Source of the DNA: Cryptococcus deneoformans JEC21
Lineage: Eukaryota; Basidiomycota; Tremellomycetes; Tremellales; Cryptococcaceae
NCBI RefSeq assembly: GCF_000091045.1
Contig: NC_006685.1
Span: 1,234,701 to 1,298,700, forward strand
Length of the DNA: 64,000 nucleotides
Direction of reading: 5' to 3'
Shown: positions 12,480-26,322 of the stretch, in pieces
How the letters are laid out: every line of letters starts with the position of its first letter
Numbering within the stretch: the first letter of the stretch is position 1
The notes under the pieces: generated by a model
What the model saw: only the letters and a program-made list of their open reading frames with translations
The model's database searches: none
What the model was told of the DNA's origin: nothing
Position numbers and translations under genes: made by a program

Positions 12480-14998
12480 CTAAAGGAGTGTCTTGCCCAA
12501 CCACTCCTGGAATGCTTGACATTCGACCTTCGGATCCTCATCGAATGCGTGATCTGCCCCTTCAACCCTTTCGATTACGAGATCTCCACTGGCCCTACCC
12601 AGTGCCTCAATCGTCTTCTCCATGGGTTGCACTTTATCGTCAATGGTGCCATACACAAAGAAGATTGGAACGTGATACTTTGCCTTGCTCGACTTGGAAG
12701 CAATTTCCAGGCGATGAGGGATGGACAAAGAGAGAGGAGAGGGACGGAACGCATCGAGACCTTGTCCAACTGAACGCTGAGTAAGGAACAGGAGGGAAGG
12801 GAAAAGAGAATGTTGAAGCATATATGGATATAGGATAGATCGAGGTCCACCGGAGACAGCAGAGCAGACAGGCGCTGCTTTGGTGTCGATATGAGGCTTC
12901 GCTTGAGCGTGCGAGATGCTATGATTTGTCGATTTAGAAATTATATGTCACTATGGGCTCACTTACCTGTTGCCATTCATCCATGGTACTGGATTCGTCT
13001 CTGTCGCCCAGAATTTGTCCGTGAGATCAGTGATGGGATAGAAAGGTGCGAGGCATTTGATGGCCTCATTCTTCAATCCTCTATAAGCTCCAATCTCTTC
13101 GTCGCCAACTTCATCAGGTACTCTCAAGCCTGCTATCAATGCCAGATAGCCCCCCGCGGAACCCCCTGAAAGGCAGATCCTAGAAACATCTATCTTATGA
13201 TCACCCTTTCCATCCTTGACCAATCTGTCGTTGAGCCTGGTTTGAATGTAGTCGAAGAGAACAGTAACCTCAGAGAGGATATCAAGGATAGAGACCTGAG
13301 GAGCGAGGCGATAGTTGGGCGAAATGATTGCTACACTTTCATCAGGGCGTCCATCGCCTCTGGTGTAAGCGTGTGAAGGCAATCGCCTGAAATGAGGAGG
13401 AAGATTTTCTTTATTTCCCTGTAGCAAACCACCGCCGTGGAACCAGATGACAAGGGGGTGGCCAGAAGGGCCGGCAGGGGTAGAAGGAAGATAAAGATCG
13501 AAATCAACAGCCAGAGGTTCCGAGTCGAACGTGGCTGCTGGAAAAGTGCGGTAGACAATAGTAAGGTCAGGCTCCGGAATAGGTAAAGTATGTTCATCAT
13601 TCGCCGCAGGTCCTGTTTCGACAGCCGAGCTAGCCTTGTCTTGATTATCTTCGACAGTGGATGTATCTTCATGGTTGAATGAAGGAGTGGCTTGGCGTAA
13701 GTTGCATCCTATGGTATCAACCTTAGCAGCCGATGCAATGGTACCAATGAGGCCGCGGATATTGATATTTCCGGAGAGAACAAGGTGAGAGAGCTCCGGC
13801 ATGGCCTTCTCACTGATCCCAAGACTTTGAACATCAAGAACACCCGAAACGTTGTTATTTTCTATGTTGAGGACCCTCATATGCTTAAGATTGACACTGG
13901 CCAGTGCCTTCAGACCCTCCTGAGTGATGGTATTGCTCCCAAGACTCAAATGACGAAGCACTGGAAGTATAGGTCTTTCTGACTTGAGAGCGGTTTGACG
14001 TTGGATGGCGGTAGTGAAAAATCCAGAGCCATAGCGGAGGCCTTCTTCAGAAGGCCCTATGGGTGAATCAAAAGATAGGGTAGTAATTGAATTGTGCGAG
14101 ATATCCAGAACCTGAAGTTGGGGAAGCAAAAGGACAGAACGAGGAATGGATGGTAGCGAATTGTGGCTTGAAACCAGTTAATGCTTGTCCAAAACAAAGC
14201 GAGAAGACCCACGAAAGATCCAGAGAGCTCAAACGAAGGAGGTCAGAGAGGGCATCGGGAACCCCTTTGAGAAGGTTTTTGCTTAACTAAAGTACATATG
14301 AGCACGCGAACAGGTGAGGAATATTGAGAGTTGCACACATCCAGGATTTTCAATCCTCCAAACATTCCAATTTCCCTGTCAATCTCCACGAGCTTGTTAT
14401 TCCCAATTCTCAGGGTGGTAAGTTCCTCTGGTTCTGACCAGATATCTTCTTCTTTCCTCCAAGTGCGAAACGCCAAGCCCTGCTGACTATTGTCTACGTC
14501 TATTTCATCATCTACAGCAAAAGGGCTAGTACCGATTGCAGTGCGTGAGCGTGAGGCAGCTAATGATTCCCTCGGCGGGGAAGGAGGAGGGGGAGGATTG
14601 GAAAGGTCGGTAGTCGAAAGCCCCAGAAGGGATATGTACACTTTTGGGGGGATGCGCTCAAGCTCAAGGGAAGCAATATCTAATTTACCTGAACACCCAA
14701 CGTTAGCCGAACATCAGCTTCTTTACTTTCCCGTGCATAGTTTTCACCTGAGCTTACCTGATTTAGCGGCCTTCTTCAACTGCCCTTCCACAGTCTTGTC
14801 CTCTAGCAGATCTGCCCCACTCCCGTCTAAGTGAACAAATCCTCTGGGAGTACCCGCTCTTTTGCCAGCCGGGCTACCGTAAGTTTGGAGGTCGCCGGTT
14901 CTCTGAGATTTGGGAGTGTTGCGGAGTTCTGCACGACGGGCCGCTATGGTTTCGCGAATAGAAGGCCGAGCTGGGGAGTTTTGTGCTGAGACAGGCAT
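12480..14998 (-). CDS. Leucine-rich-repeat protein fused to alpha/beta hydrolase
   Basis: One gene joins two modules. The N-terminal part (start MPVSAQNSPARPSIRETIAA at 14998) is followed by LRRs, for example LTTLRIGNNKLVEIDREIG, LQVLDISHNSITTLSF and LRHLSLGSNTITQEGLKAL. The C-terminal part is an acetyl-esterase/HSL-type hydrolase. It has the oxyanion motif VIWFHGGGLLQGNKENLPP, SPNYRLAP, the nucleophile elbow CLSGGSAGGYLAL (Gly-x-Ser-x-Gly), IFFVYGTIDDKV with the acid Asp, and the histidine in EGADHAFDED. The catalytic triad looks complete. The large exon 12963-14129 carries both LRRs and hydrolase in one frame, so the fusion is not a prediction artefact. The substrate is unknown. Confidence 0.85.
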
Positions 14999-15272
14999 CT
15001 TGGTCAATCTGATGCCGATGGGAATATGCAAACAGAAAACGAGAAAGTGATATTTGATGATGTGCGTGGTTTGTTTGGTGCGACAAACATTCCAGCCTGA
15101 AATCAGACACCGGTGCTTAAAAAGTGGAGGTCTCATAACTACCCAAGTCTTACGTAACAAATAATTAACAAAGCGATTGTTAGGATGGACAGCAGCGGAA
15201 CGGGAAAGCACTCATCCGAGTCATTCCTGTCATTCCCATGCATTATTGCCCATATATCTTTAGCAGAACCTC

Positions 15273-17652
15273 CTACTCTGCATCCCTAATAGCACATGCC
15301 ATTTTTACAACTTCAGCCATCTCTCTAGGCTCATGGACTCTTAAGATGTCCACAACTCCACTGGAAGCGCACCAACCGCTGACAGCCGCATCTCCAAAAC
15401 TCCTCTCTTTTGGTACAGCCCGTTTTATGGTCTGACCTACAAATCCCTTTCTGCTGGCACCTACTAACATCGGAAGTCTCTCCAGTCCGGTCCCTGGAAG
15501 GACAAGATCAGGCAGGTGTTTGAGCAATGTTAAGCTTTGAGAGGAAGACTTGGCAAAGCCCAAGCCAGGATCGAGGATGATATTCCATCGTTTGACGCCA
15601 GACTTCAAGGCCTGCTCTACCAAGACCCTCATCTCCTGTATCACACCCTTGATGACACCTCCGTGGCTATCATAATCCTGGACATCCGCTGCAATCATGG
15701 TTTTTGAATCACCCCTAGAATGCATCAGAACAACAGGAACGTCTGCTTCTGCCATGACCCGCAACATTCCTGGCTCTTGTCCGCCACGGACGTCGTTAAT
15801 GATGGATGCACCAGCTTCAACAGCAGCCTTGGCAACTGACGGTCGATAAGTGTCAACTGATATCGGAATCGATGCAACGATGGGATTACTTGATGATCGG
15901 ATGGCTTTGACAAGTGGGATAACGCGACTGAGCTCGTCTTCCTCTGAACAGGGTTCAGAACCTGGGCGCGTGGACATTCCCCCAATGTCGAGAATAGCCG
16001 GAGGCTCAGGTCCTTTTAACAGCTTTTCGCAAGCGGCGAGCGCATATTCGACATTCGTCCTGGCGGGATCGCCATCAGAAAATGAATCTGGTGTTGTATT
16101 GAAGATGGCCATGATGTATGGGGAGGCAGGGATGGAAAGCCTAAGGGGAGAAGAGTGAGAGTGTAAGGGGATTATAGGTGAAAGAGATGGCGGAAACGTG
16201 GTTGGAAGACTGGCGAGAAGCTGGCCGACGGATCGGCGAAGCGCAGGGTGCGTGAACTCTGGATCAATGCTTTGGAGATGGTCAGTCCCTGGAACTTCCA
16301 CCTTCAAAAAAGCAGTTTTAAACGTACTCGGCCAGCGGCCTCAAAACAAACTCTCGCTCACGTAGTCTTTTGTGAGGGCATTCTAACCATTTGATCCCAT
16401 GTTCATCTTCCTCATCAGTTTCGTTGCCAATTTTAACCACTCGGTGACCATAAAAGACCAAATCTAGATCGATGACTCGAGGACCATTCGTGAATGTCTT
16501 TGTACGCCCGACAGCTTTCTCTATGTGTTTGAGCAATCGAAGAACTTCCAAGGGCTCAAGTGGTGTAGCTAGCTGCGGGGAAGTTAAACAGATATCTTCA
16601 CAGATACGTCCGCAGTAACTTACCTCAATGACACCATTGATGAACCGGTCCTGATCTTCCACATACATCGGTTCACTCTCGTACAGTCTACTAGTACCTA
16701 GCAATTTACATCCAGCCTCCTCTAAAAGGCTTACGGCTCTTGTGATGTTGGCTACTCTGTCACCGATATTGGAGCCGACAGCCACGAATACCCTCTCAAG
16801 GGCTTCGCGTGGCGCATTGCAAGCGGTGCCAGATGGTAGACTTGGCGCATAGTCGGCCTGTGAGCGATGAATCGTGATGCTTGGAGTAGCGAAAGGTATT
16901 GCCGATGGTTTCCTGATTGTAATTTCTAGATGAGATTGAGTGGGATCCCCCAGATAGCGACTCTTCAGAAGATGTTGTCCCAGTTCGTGGTTCAGCGATT
17001 CGATAGTTCCGTAAGCCGAGTTGCTCACAAACTGTCACCACGTTTTGTTAGTGATGGAAGATAATTGAGCACAAGTGCTGCTAGCACAACTTACGTCGTA
17101 TATTTCATCTGCAAATCCCTTGTGTCCCCAAACATTCCAGTCGCCTCCTCTGACCTTGACATCCAACTCCAGCCTCTGCTTCTCTTTTCTCTCATGCTCA
17201 TGTAGTCCCACAATACACACTACCTTCAAGTCCCGGATTGTACAGCTCCTGCCGGTTTCTTCGCCATTTTTGGCATAGGACGCCTTGTACACAGCTTCTA
17301 GAGCATGTAGCAGTGCCTTTGGAAGGCCTAGACGGATATCTACGCTCTGGACATCATCAAACCCTAGCGGGATGGCACTGACAGCGCGCATCAGCTCCCA
17401 TGGTCCGCTCCATACCTTTTCGGCATCATTCGCAAGGGCATATACCGCTTTGGATACTGAAGAGTAGTTTACTCCAAGGCCTGCCATGGAGTCCCCTGCG
17501 GCGGTGGCAGAGACAGAGTTGGGGACGAGGTGAATTGTGAGGGAGAGAAGGGCTGGACAGGGAGGGGACGGGGTGAGGTGAAAGGCGGACGGACCTAGGC
17601 CGTGTGGCAGGTGAAGTGTGAGAGATGAGATGGTTATCGTATCCGGGGGCAT
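15273..17652 (-). CDS. FOL1: Trifunctional folate synthesis protein (DHNA-HPPK-DHPS)
   Basis: Makes dihydropteroate through three fused activities. The N-terminal dihydroneopterin aldolase has two FolB-like repeats; the second contains DLKVVCIVGLHEHERKEKQ and FADEIYD. In the middle is 6-hydroxymethyl-dihydropterin pyrophosphokinase (VFVAVGSNIGDRVANITRAV, LLGTSRLYESEPMY, and GPRVIDLDLVFYG). The C-terminal dihydropteroate synthase has MAIFNTTPDSFSDGD, ILDIGGMSTRPGSEP, SIINDVRGGQ, IILDPGLGFAK and the sulfonamide-site LVGASRKGFVG. The start at 17652 (MPPDTITISSLTLHL) is chosen over an upstream in-frame ATG because it begins the aldolase fold. Introns lie near 17040-17095, 16572-16622 and 16270-16325. 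DHPS is the sulfa drug target. The gene is divergent from CAB5 with a 216-bp gap. Confidence 0.96.
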
Positions 17653-17868
17653 GCTTGAAGAGTTATGCAAGCGGTTGTGGTTCAAAATAATGTACTGCAG
17701 ATTCCCAGATCGGTGTCGAAGAAAGCGAAATAATAATAATGTAAGAATGACCTCCACCGCGCTGCTCGACTGCTATTGATTACTACGCATGTCGGTACTG
17801 GTTCGTCCGTCCGTTCCGGGTCTCTGCTCATCTTCTTCTCTCCCGCTTTAATACAAGAATCATTCAGC

Positions 17869-18902
17869 ATGTTGAGTGAGTCGGCCCACAGAGCAATGCC
17901 ACTGTATCGTATCCGTCTGCTCACAACTCACAGTCGTCGGTCTTACCGGCGGCATCGCTTCCGGTGCGTCTCTCCAATTCGGCTGCTCTTGGCCTTCCGG
18001 TCTCACACAGCTGATCTCTCAAAGGCAAATCAACCGTCTCCAAACTGCTCTCTGAAAGACATCATCTTCCGATTATAGATGCTGATCTCATTGCTCGCGA
18101 GGTCATTGAGCCTGGCACATCCGGTTACTCCCTCGTTGTCTCACACTTTGGCCCTGACCGCATCTTGCAGGAAGACGGAGTATCGCTCGATAGAGGAGCT
18201 ATAGGTGATATCATATTTCATGATCCTGAGGAAAGAAAGTGGTTGAATGGGGTCGTGCACCCGAGGGTGAAGAAGGAAATGGTCAAACGGATCATAAGAT
18301 ATTGGCTAAATGGGGAATGGTGTGTGATCGTCGATGTGCCGCTATTGATTGAAGCGGGTATGTGGAAGTGGGTGGGGGATACTGTCGTGGTATATGTGTA
18401 TGTTCTTGATGGCGCGCCAAGGCTTACATGGAAACCATTTCTAACCGGGTGTCTGTGTAGCAATGAGCGTCTCCAGCTGTCGCGCCTCCTCGGTCGCCAA
18501 TCTAATCCTCCTTTGACCCAATCCCAAGCTTCAAGCCGAATTGCATCTCAGTTACCACTGTCGGCCAAGCTTTCCTACGCCACGTCTGTCATTGACAATT
18601 CCGGTTCATTTTCAGACCTGAACGACCAGGTCGATAGGACGGTTGCCAAGTGGAAGGCACAGCAAGGCGGAGATTCAGGTTGGTGGTGGAGGGTTTGCTG
18701 GTTAGTACCGCCCGTGGGGCTAGCAGCTGGTGCATTGAGCTTGCTAGCTGTTTGGAGGAAGGGCAAAAAAGACAGGAGGAGAGGGAGAGGAGAGGTCTCA
18801 AGGAGGGACAATTCCGAGCAAGCATCAGAAAGGATAGAGCTCATGGAACTGAAGGGGGGAAGACGGAGAACTGCGAGTGGGAGTGTCACGGACGAAGAAT
18901 AA
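17869..18902 (+). CDS. CAB5: Dephospho-CoA kinase
   Basis: Phosphorylates the ribose 3'-OH of dephospho-CoA, the last step of CoA synthesis. The first exon is only 7 nt (ATGTTGA). Splicing to the next exon gives MLIVGLTGGIASG, and a second splice adds KSTVSKLLSE, rebuilding the P-loop GGIASGKST. Further landmarks are IDADLIAREVIEPG, the helix before DRGAIGDIIFHD, LNGVVHPRV, VPLLIEAGMW and, after an intron at about 18400-18460, VYVNERLQLSRLLGRQ. The C terminus adds a membrane-like segment (WWRVCWLVPPVGLAAGALSL) and a basic tail, as in eukaryotic DPCKs that sit on the outer mitochondrial membrane. Stop at 18902. Confidence 0.92.
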
Positions 18903-19201
18903 ATGTTACATTATGGTAGTCACGTTAAATGCTTGCATTAATGCAGGATGAAATGCTGCCCTGCATTTTACGAATGATAATGTCGCACAGTGGTGGTGTC
19001 GCTTCGTAAATGTTGCATGGCTGATATCAAACAGCCGCATATCGTACAAACAGCCAAAATCATACTGGTGGTAGAAAGTCCACGACTAAGATCAAACGCC
19101 CCTACAAGGCACAATATACTCTATCGTTGAAGACATGTATATATGCTAGATTAACAGTACAACTTCCGACAAGACAACGCATCCCACTTTTACCCAGACA
19201 C

Positions 19202-20472
19202 TCAATCGAGCTTTCCTCCCAAACCTTGCACTAATGCCTGCACCATGTTCCTTCTTATTGACAGCCCTTCACGGTACCTGCACGAGATCCAGCCGCCGGC
19301 ACCACGCGAATGAGCCGCACGGACCACCAACTCTGCTGCCATCTTGCCAGTATTGATCCTATTTTCCCCGTCAGCGTCGCCTCCGGGATCTAGAGTCGCC
19401 TTGAGAGCGTGCCATGCATCTTCGAGGGTAAGGTTTTCAGCATCGCTCCGAGGATTGGCTTCCGTGTGCGTGCCACCGAACGAACAACCGAATGACTGAC
19501 AGAGACGCGTGGCAAAGACCAAAAGGCCGGGGTCATTGACGACATGAGAATCTGAGACATGGCAGCAGCTCTTGAGACGGGTGAGAAGGTCGAGTTGAGA
19601 AGGAGATGGGGCATGGGGAGGATTGGTCAAGGGTGGAGAAATGGGAGAAGGTTTATTAACACCGGAGCCATTGGCGCTGCTGTCGCCATTATGATCCGCG
19701 GATGAGAACATGCTGAACATGCCGCCAAAGTTGGGTGTAGCAGAAGTGGTGTTGTTCTTGTAGAGAGAATTGTCAATGTTGTTGGTGAAATCAGCGAACT
19801 GTGTATCGGGAGACACGGGGAGGTTGAAGGGCATGGGGAGCTGGTAATTGAATGGGGCGGGAGAGACATCGGCGGGAGAGTTGAAAAGAGCAGGAACGTT
19901 CTGAGGGTTGCTCAGGTGAGGAACGTTGGGTTGCTGCTGCGCGGTGTGGGCGGCAGCAGTGGCATTGGATGGACCGGCGCCGCTTGTCGCACGAGGGGAC
20001 AGTGTCGCGCTGTCCCTGCCGTTTCCTCTCTCGGCCTCGCTCATGTCTGTGGTGTCAGCTTCTGGCAGCCCCAAGGCTCTCCTCTCCCTCTCCCTCGCTT
20101 CTTTTCTTGCGCGGACTCTCTCGCTCATGGGGACACCACCCTCCTTGAGGGCCTTGCCGCGCCCGGTGGGCCCTGAGCCGATCTTTGGCCTGTCTGCTGC
20201 GGGAAGACTGAGGAGTGCGCGCAGCTGGGTGTTTTCCGTCTCTAGCTGGAGGATGCGTTCTTCGAGCGAGGCGAGATGCTCTGCACGACGGAGACGGAAG
20301 GCGCGCTGGACCTCGCGTGCGCGGGATGGGGGAAGCTGGTCATTTGGCTTGCGGCCTCTGGGCTCGTGGCGGTCCTGCGAGGGGGTCAGGATGCGGATGG
20401 GAAAACGTGTGGGATTGTGCGTACTTTTGTTGCGTTTGACTGGGGCGTGGACGCTGAACCTGCCTCTGACAT
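19202..20472 (-). CDS. bZIP transcription factor (Yap/AP-1-like)
   Basis: Predicted nuclear DNA-binding regulator of 406 aa. Exon 1 (20472-20425) encodes MSEAGSASTPQSNATK, then an intron, then exon 2 from 20374 (48 + 1173 nt, in frame). The basic region SRAREVQRAFRLRRAEHL matches the Yap-type QxxxRxxAFRxR pattern and is followed by a leucine zipper (LEERILQLETENTQLRALL). The middle is Ser/Pro/Asn-rich. The C-terminal region has clustered cysteines (SCCHVSDSHVV, LCQSFGCSFGG), reminiscent of redox-sensing Yap1 domains, but ends in an unfamiliar RRNMVQALVQGLGGKLD tail. An oxidative-stress role is inference. It is divergent from NPR2 (414-bp gap). Confidence 0.85.
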
Positions 20473-20886
20473 GGTGGTATCTAATCTGATCTGGGCCGGT
20501 GGTGACTGACGCAAGGATGGTGTGTGATGTTATTATCAATTTGAAAGAGGAGAGGGAGAAGGTGAAATGGTGCACGCGGGGAAATGAAATAAGACCAATC
20601 CGCTTGCAATCTGCCAGAATCGGAAATCCCCAAAACCAGATATGTGCGATCCACCCCGCCCGCCGCTTATTGTATTGTCAATTTTCACCTCTTCCAAATC
20701 GCCGACGAGGCGGTTGATTTCGTAATAAGAAGCCGCTTCGGGACAAATACACGTCACCCGCCAAAGCTCCACGTCACCATTTCTTCCACACCTCCGCCCA
20801 ACACACACTCGGTCCTTTGGACGGTCGGGTGCCGGTTCGCGTTGCAAGAGTAAGCCCATCCTTTCGAACACGGCACCGAATCTGCT
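20473..20886. promoter_or_regulatory. Divergent promoter bZIP / NPR2
   Basis: 414 bp between two start codons facing away from each other. It contains both 5' leaders. A short GC-rich stretch near 20690-20830 adjoins the NPR2 side. I see no confident binding site. Confidence 0.4.
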
Positions 20887-23099
20887 ATGGGCGCCACTGG
20901 AGAGTGAGTGCGCCGCCGTACTGATGCACCGTCTCCACGCCCGGCTGACTCACCTTGCCACCGCTAATGACTCCCAGGTCCTTCCTTCCCCAGGTAGTCG
21001 GAGTAAGTCCCCGCCCCGCCGTGCATCCTATAACCATCGCAGCTCTTCTACGCCACCTTCGACCCGAGCCTCGGCCCTGTCGTCCGGTACCAGGTGCCCG
21101 AGAACCTCATCTCAGACAGCACGACCGAAGAGGCACGCTCACCCTCAAACTCCCGCTCGCGCTCGCGCTCTCGGGCATCCCGCTTCGTCTCCCCGTCCCC
21201 CTCTCCGTCTCCCCTGCCAAACAGGACCCTTCTCAACTTTGGGCCCATCTCCGAATACGTCATCCCCAAAAAGTCGCTTCACGGCCGTCTCGTCACGCTT
21301 CTCACCACCGGCACGGGGTGCGACGAGGATGAACAGGCGGGGTACAGAGTTATGGGTTTCCCCAATGTCATGACGGCGCCAGAAGGCACATATACACGGA
21401 ATGAGTATATGTGGAACCTGTGTTTCGTGTTCCATTCTTCGAGCTCGCTGGAGGCCTTTGAGCCGGTCGTGAGGAAATGCGCGAGGATTCTGAGAAGCGC
21501 AGAAGTAAGCATCGATCTCCGACATACCTACCGCGATATCTGACCCGTCCATACCAGCGTGATTCTGCCTATCTTTCAAAGCCATCGCCCGACCACACAG
21601 CACTGCCTGCGGTTCTAGAACAGCTGTTTGAGGACCTAAACTCTTACTCCGAGACAAGTATACCTTTAGACGGTTTCAACTCTCTGGAGCTCAAACTCTT
21701 TCCTTTTTATCGTAGGTGCCATTTCTCTGTCATTTCCGCCTATGAAGACCAACGCCCAACTGCACAGCAAATCCTCCCGATTGCGACGACTGGCATGTTC
21801 CTGTCGCTCTTGTTGACCTCAATGCGCACAAAGACGACAACTGGGATATTACGGCTGCAAGGGTCTGTCAGTTTATCGATGGGGTCAATCATGTCAAGAA
21901 GATTGCAGAGCTTGCCAAGGCGGACGAGGCTTTGACTCGAGAGACATTACGACATATGCTGTAAGCTGGTCACACCAATATATAAAGAGCTTCTTCTGAC
22001 GAGAGCTCTAGGTATTACCAGGTGATCATGATGGCACGTCGAGCACCACCCCCTCATCAAATGCGAAAGCTGACCTTTATTTATTTTTCAGATTGACATC
22101 TTCCAATACTCCAATATGTACACCCTCAAACCAATAATATCCCGATTGTCTGCCGATGAAACCATCATTTCCGAATGCGCCTGCTATGTTACACGCTCCG
22201 GTTTTCCTTTACCCGATTGGCCCACACTTCTGCAGCTTTACAGCCGCTTTCAACCCGGCATCACGGTGCATGACTGGATAGAAGCGCACGAGGTTCTTTC
22301 AATGGGTATAGACCCCCGGAGATTCGTGTCTTTCGGTATCATCAAGGGTTTTCTCCGTCGAGTGAACCGTTGGCCAAAGCTGGTGGAAAGGAGAGAACCG
22401 CTCATCCATGTCCCAGAGCATCGAAAAAGAGTGGGGTTCGATGACTCTGTACGGGGGAATTCCAGCGGGTTTTATAGAGACCGTGACCGCTCTCAATCCC
22501 AGATACATCTTTATCAGCAAGGTCATCAGCATACCAGTGGCTTTCACCCCAACGATTCTGCCGCGTCTCTCAGTCGAGGCATTCTTGGCGGAGAATCAAC
22601 ATTCACCCTCCGCTCCGTCGGATCCAATGCCTCGCTAGGCGTTTCTCCTTCCTCAATACCTACACGTACTCCGCCATCACTGCACGGAAGATCCCCTCGC
22701 CGGCACCCTTTCGCCCCCTCTACCGCGGGAACTGGCAGCACACATACTGCACTCCCACGTTCCCACGTTTCCGCCGCCGAGTCACATCCATCGACGTCCT
22801 CCCGCCGGGCGATAGGTGGAAGTATCACGGGAACCAACACCACAGGCGGTCTCGTCCCGGGCGGTAGCGGCTTCAATATCAGATACGGCTTGAATACCAG
22901 ACAGAGGGAGGAAGCCGCTGCAGTCAAACAGGCCGAGGAGCTGGAGGAAGAGTTGATAGGATTTTTAGATGGGAGTCATCATGCAGATGAGATCCAAGTG
23001 AGATTCGGATGGAGCTGGGGCCAGCTGGAAAAGATCCTTGGACTGGACGAAATGACTGGAGGCATGGGAAGAAAAGGTGTAACAGTAGTCTATCGTTGA
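20887..23099 (+). CDS. NPR2: Nitrogen permease regulator 2 (NPRL2), SEACIT/GATOR1 subunit
   Basis: Subunit of the Npr2-Npr3-Iml1 complex that inhibits TORC1 on amino acid limitation at the vacuole. The short first exon (MGATGE) is spliced to SFLPQVVG and then to LFYATFDPSLGPVVRYQVPE, the NPR2 N-terminal longin-like signature. Next come GPISEYVIPKKSLHGRLV, YRVMGFPNVM, YTRNEYMWNLCFVF, the C-terminal region IFQYSNMYTLKP, and near the end LEEELIGFLDGSHHADEI and KILGLDEMTG, the winged-helix part. A Ser-rich insertion (about residues 30-60) and a long Ser/Pro-rich linker (22540-22850) are low in complexity. About six introns. Convergent with the GT8 gene. Confidence 0.93.
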
Positions 23100-23268
23100 T
23101 CACTTGTCACATTATAAAATTTGTTTCTTTAGACAATCGCCCAAAAGGTGACGGACAACTGTTTGTTGGCATTCTCCGAATAGGGATTTCCATTACAACT
23201 ACAATCATCTGTATATCTAATAGACCCTACGGGTACATGCACGCCATATCCATTTCCAAACGAAAATC

Positions 23269-23285
23269 AAAAAAAAAAAAAAAAA
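23269..23285. repeat. Poly-A run (17 A)
   Basis: Homopolymer in the convergent 290-bp intergenic stretch between NPR2 and the GT8 gene, likely in the NPR2 3' region. Confidence 0.7.
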
Positions 23286-23389
23286 TGCGGGACAAAAGTA
23301 AAATGGTATAGAGCCTATGGCAGCTATAATTCTTTTACAATTTACTCTATGTGAACATCTATCGGCCTAACGCGCTGGAAATCAATTTT

Positions 23390-24763
23390 TTATCGAGTAA
23401 CCCATTTATCAACAGCCTCCCAATCCACGCCTCTGGCCTTCAGATCGTCTAGAAGATCTTCATACACGATCCACCACCAGGCATCTACTTCGCTATAATC
23501 CGTCAAACTCTTTTGCGGTGGTGAATTTCGAACGGCGTCAAGTAGACCGGATGGCAAAGGTCGGCGGCGAATTTGTGGTTTTACATGGTAGGATGCTTGA
23601 CCGTCATCGCTTCCGTCTAGAGAAGCAGGGGAAGGCGGCAACGCGGGCGAGGGGTGTTGATGCGGCGGGAGTGAAGGGGGACGAGCCGACCACGGCTTAT
23701 CCAGACTGCTCGTGTAGATGATCAGCGCTGATCGACGGAAAAAAGAGCCGTTTGGGTGACACATGATATAACATTCTTCCAAAAGGAAGCCCCATCTTGT
23801 CTGCACTCACATGTAATGTATGATTCCAACCTCCTCGTCCCTCCACAGCGGCTTGTGGACAGCTCGCAACGTCTTCAACGCGTTGCACCACCACGGTAAC
23901 GGCCTCCATCTTCCCTTAAAAGCTTCGGCAATGACATCCTGATCGGCAAATTTGACATGGGCGATGGTAGGAGACGTGTTGATAAAGTCTATCAGAGATG
24001 CAAGGACAGTTGATGAAGGGTGTAAAATTACAAGTCCCGAATTAAGCAAATGAGCTGTACGTGGGGCGGACGGGGATGGGATGGGGGGAGATGTAAGAGA
24101 AGTGGGAGATTGCTGCATGGATAGGGAGCAGTTGGCGGGGATCCTATGAGCATCATGCGGCGAAACGTACGATTCGTAAGCAAACAAATCCCAAAGAGCG
24201 GAGAAACAAACTTACCAGTCCTTTGGATAGTGTCCAAGTTTGAGTGGATTACATACACAGGCAGGAGAAGCTCCGATCCAATCTCTTCCTGGTAGCTCAA
24301 AGTCAAATAATTCGTCCATATCCTTGAGGAAGATCATATCGCAGTCTATCAGAATGACCTTGTCGTACTCTGTAAGCCCAAACACTTGCAGCTTGGTCCA
24401 AGCATCATTGAATCGAGAAAATGAAGGATCAAATCCAGGATGTTGCGAAGAAGACGGCGAGAGGTGAGATACCGGAACGAGATTCAGACCAAGGGAACGA
24501 AGAAGTGACGAATGAGTGGCAGGGAGTGAAGGAGTAGTCATCACCAAGAGTGGGTACGCGGAAAGAGACGACAGGGTACGATGAAGAGTAAGTAAACCTG
24601 TCATACATAATTCGAGTCAATATATCAACTAGTGCCCTTGGAAATGCGAAAGAAAGCTCTGTGAGCAATACCACTTACCGGCCACATACGCAGGGTTGGT
24701 TACGAGCGTCACCCACGCTCGGGATCCTTGCACACCAGGAGTCAAAGGCGGACTGACGACCAT
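23390..24763 (-). CDS. Glycosyltransferase family 8 (glycogenin/galactinol-synthase-like)
   Basis: Retaining sugar-nucleotide transferase. Start MVVSPPLTPGVQGSRAWVTL at 24763, then VTNPAYVAG after which an intron falls. The GT8 signature follows: FNDAWTKLQVFGLTEYDKVI, then VILIDCDMIFLKDMDELFD with the DxD metal site (DCD), then FNSG-like LLNSGLVILHPSS, FADQDVIAEAFKGRW and a HxxGxxKPW-like IIHY/LDKPW split by an intron. No transmembrane anchor is visible, so it is likely cytosolic and glycogenin-like, although the C terminus (VDAWWWIVYEDLLDDL) is not that of glycogenin. Donor and acceptor are unknown. Four exons are likely. Confidence 0.87.
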
Positions 24764-26322
<1,559 letters not shown>

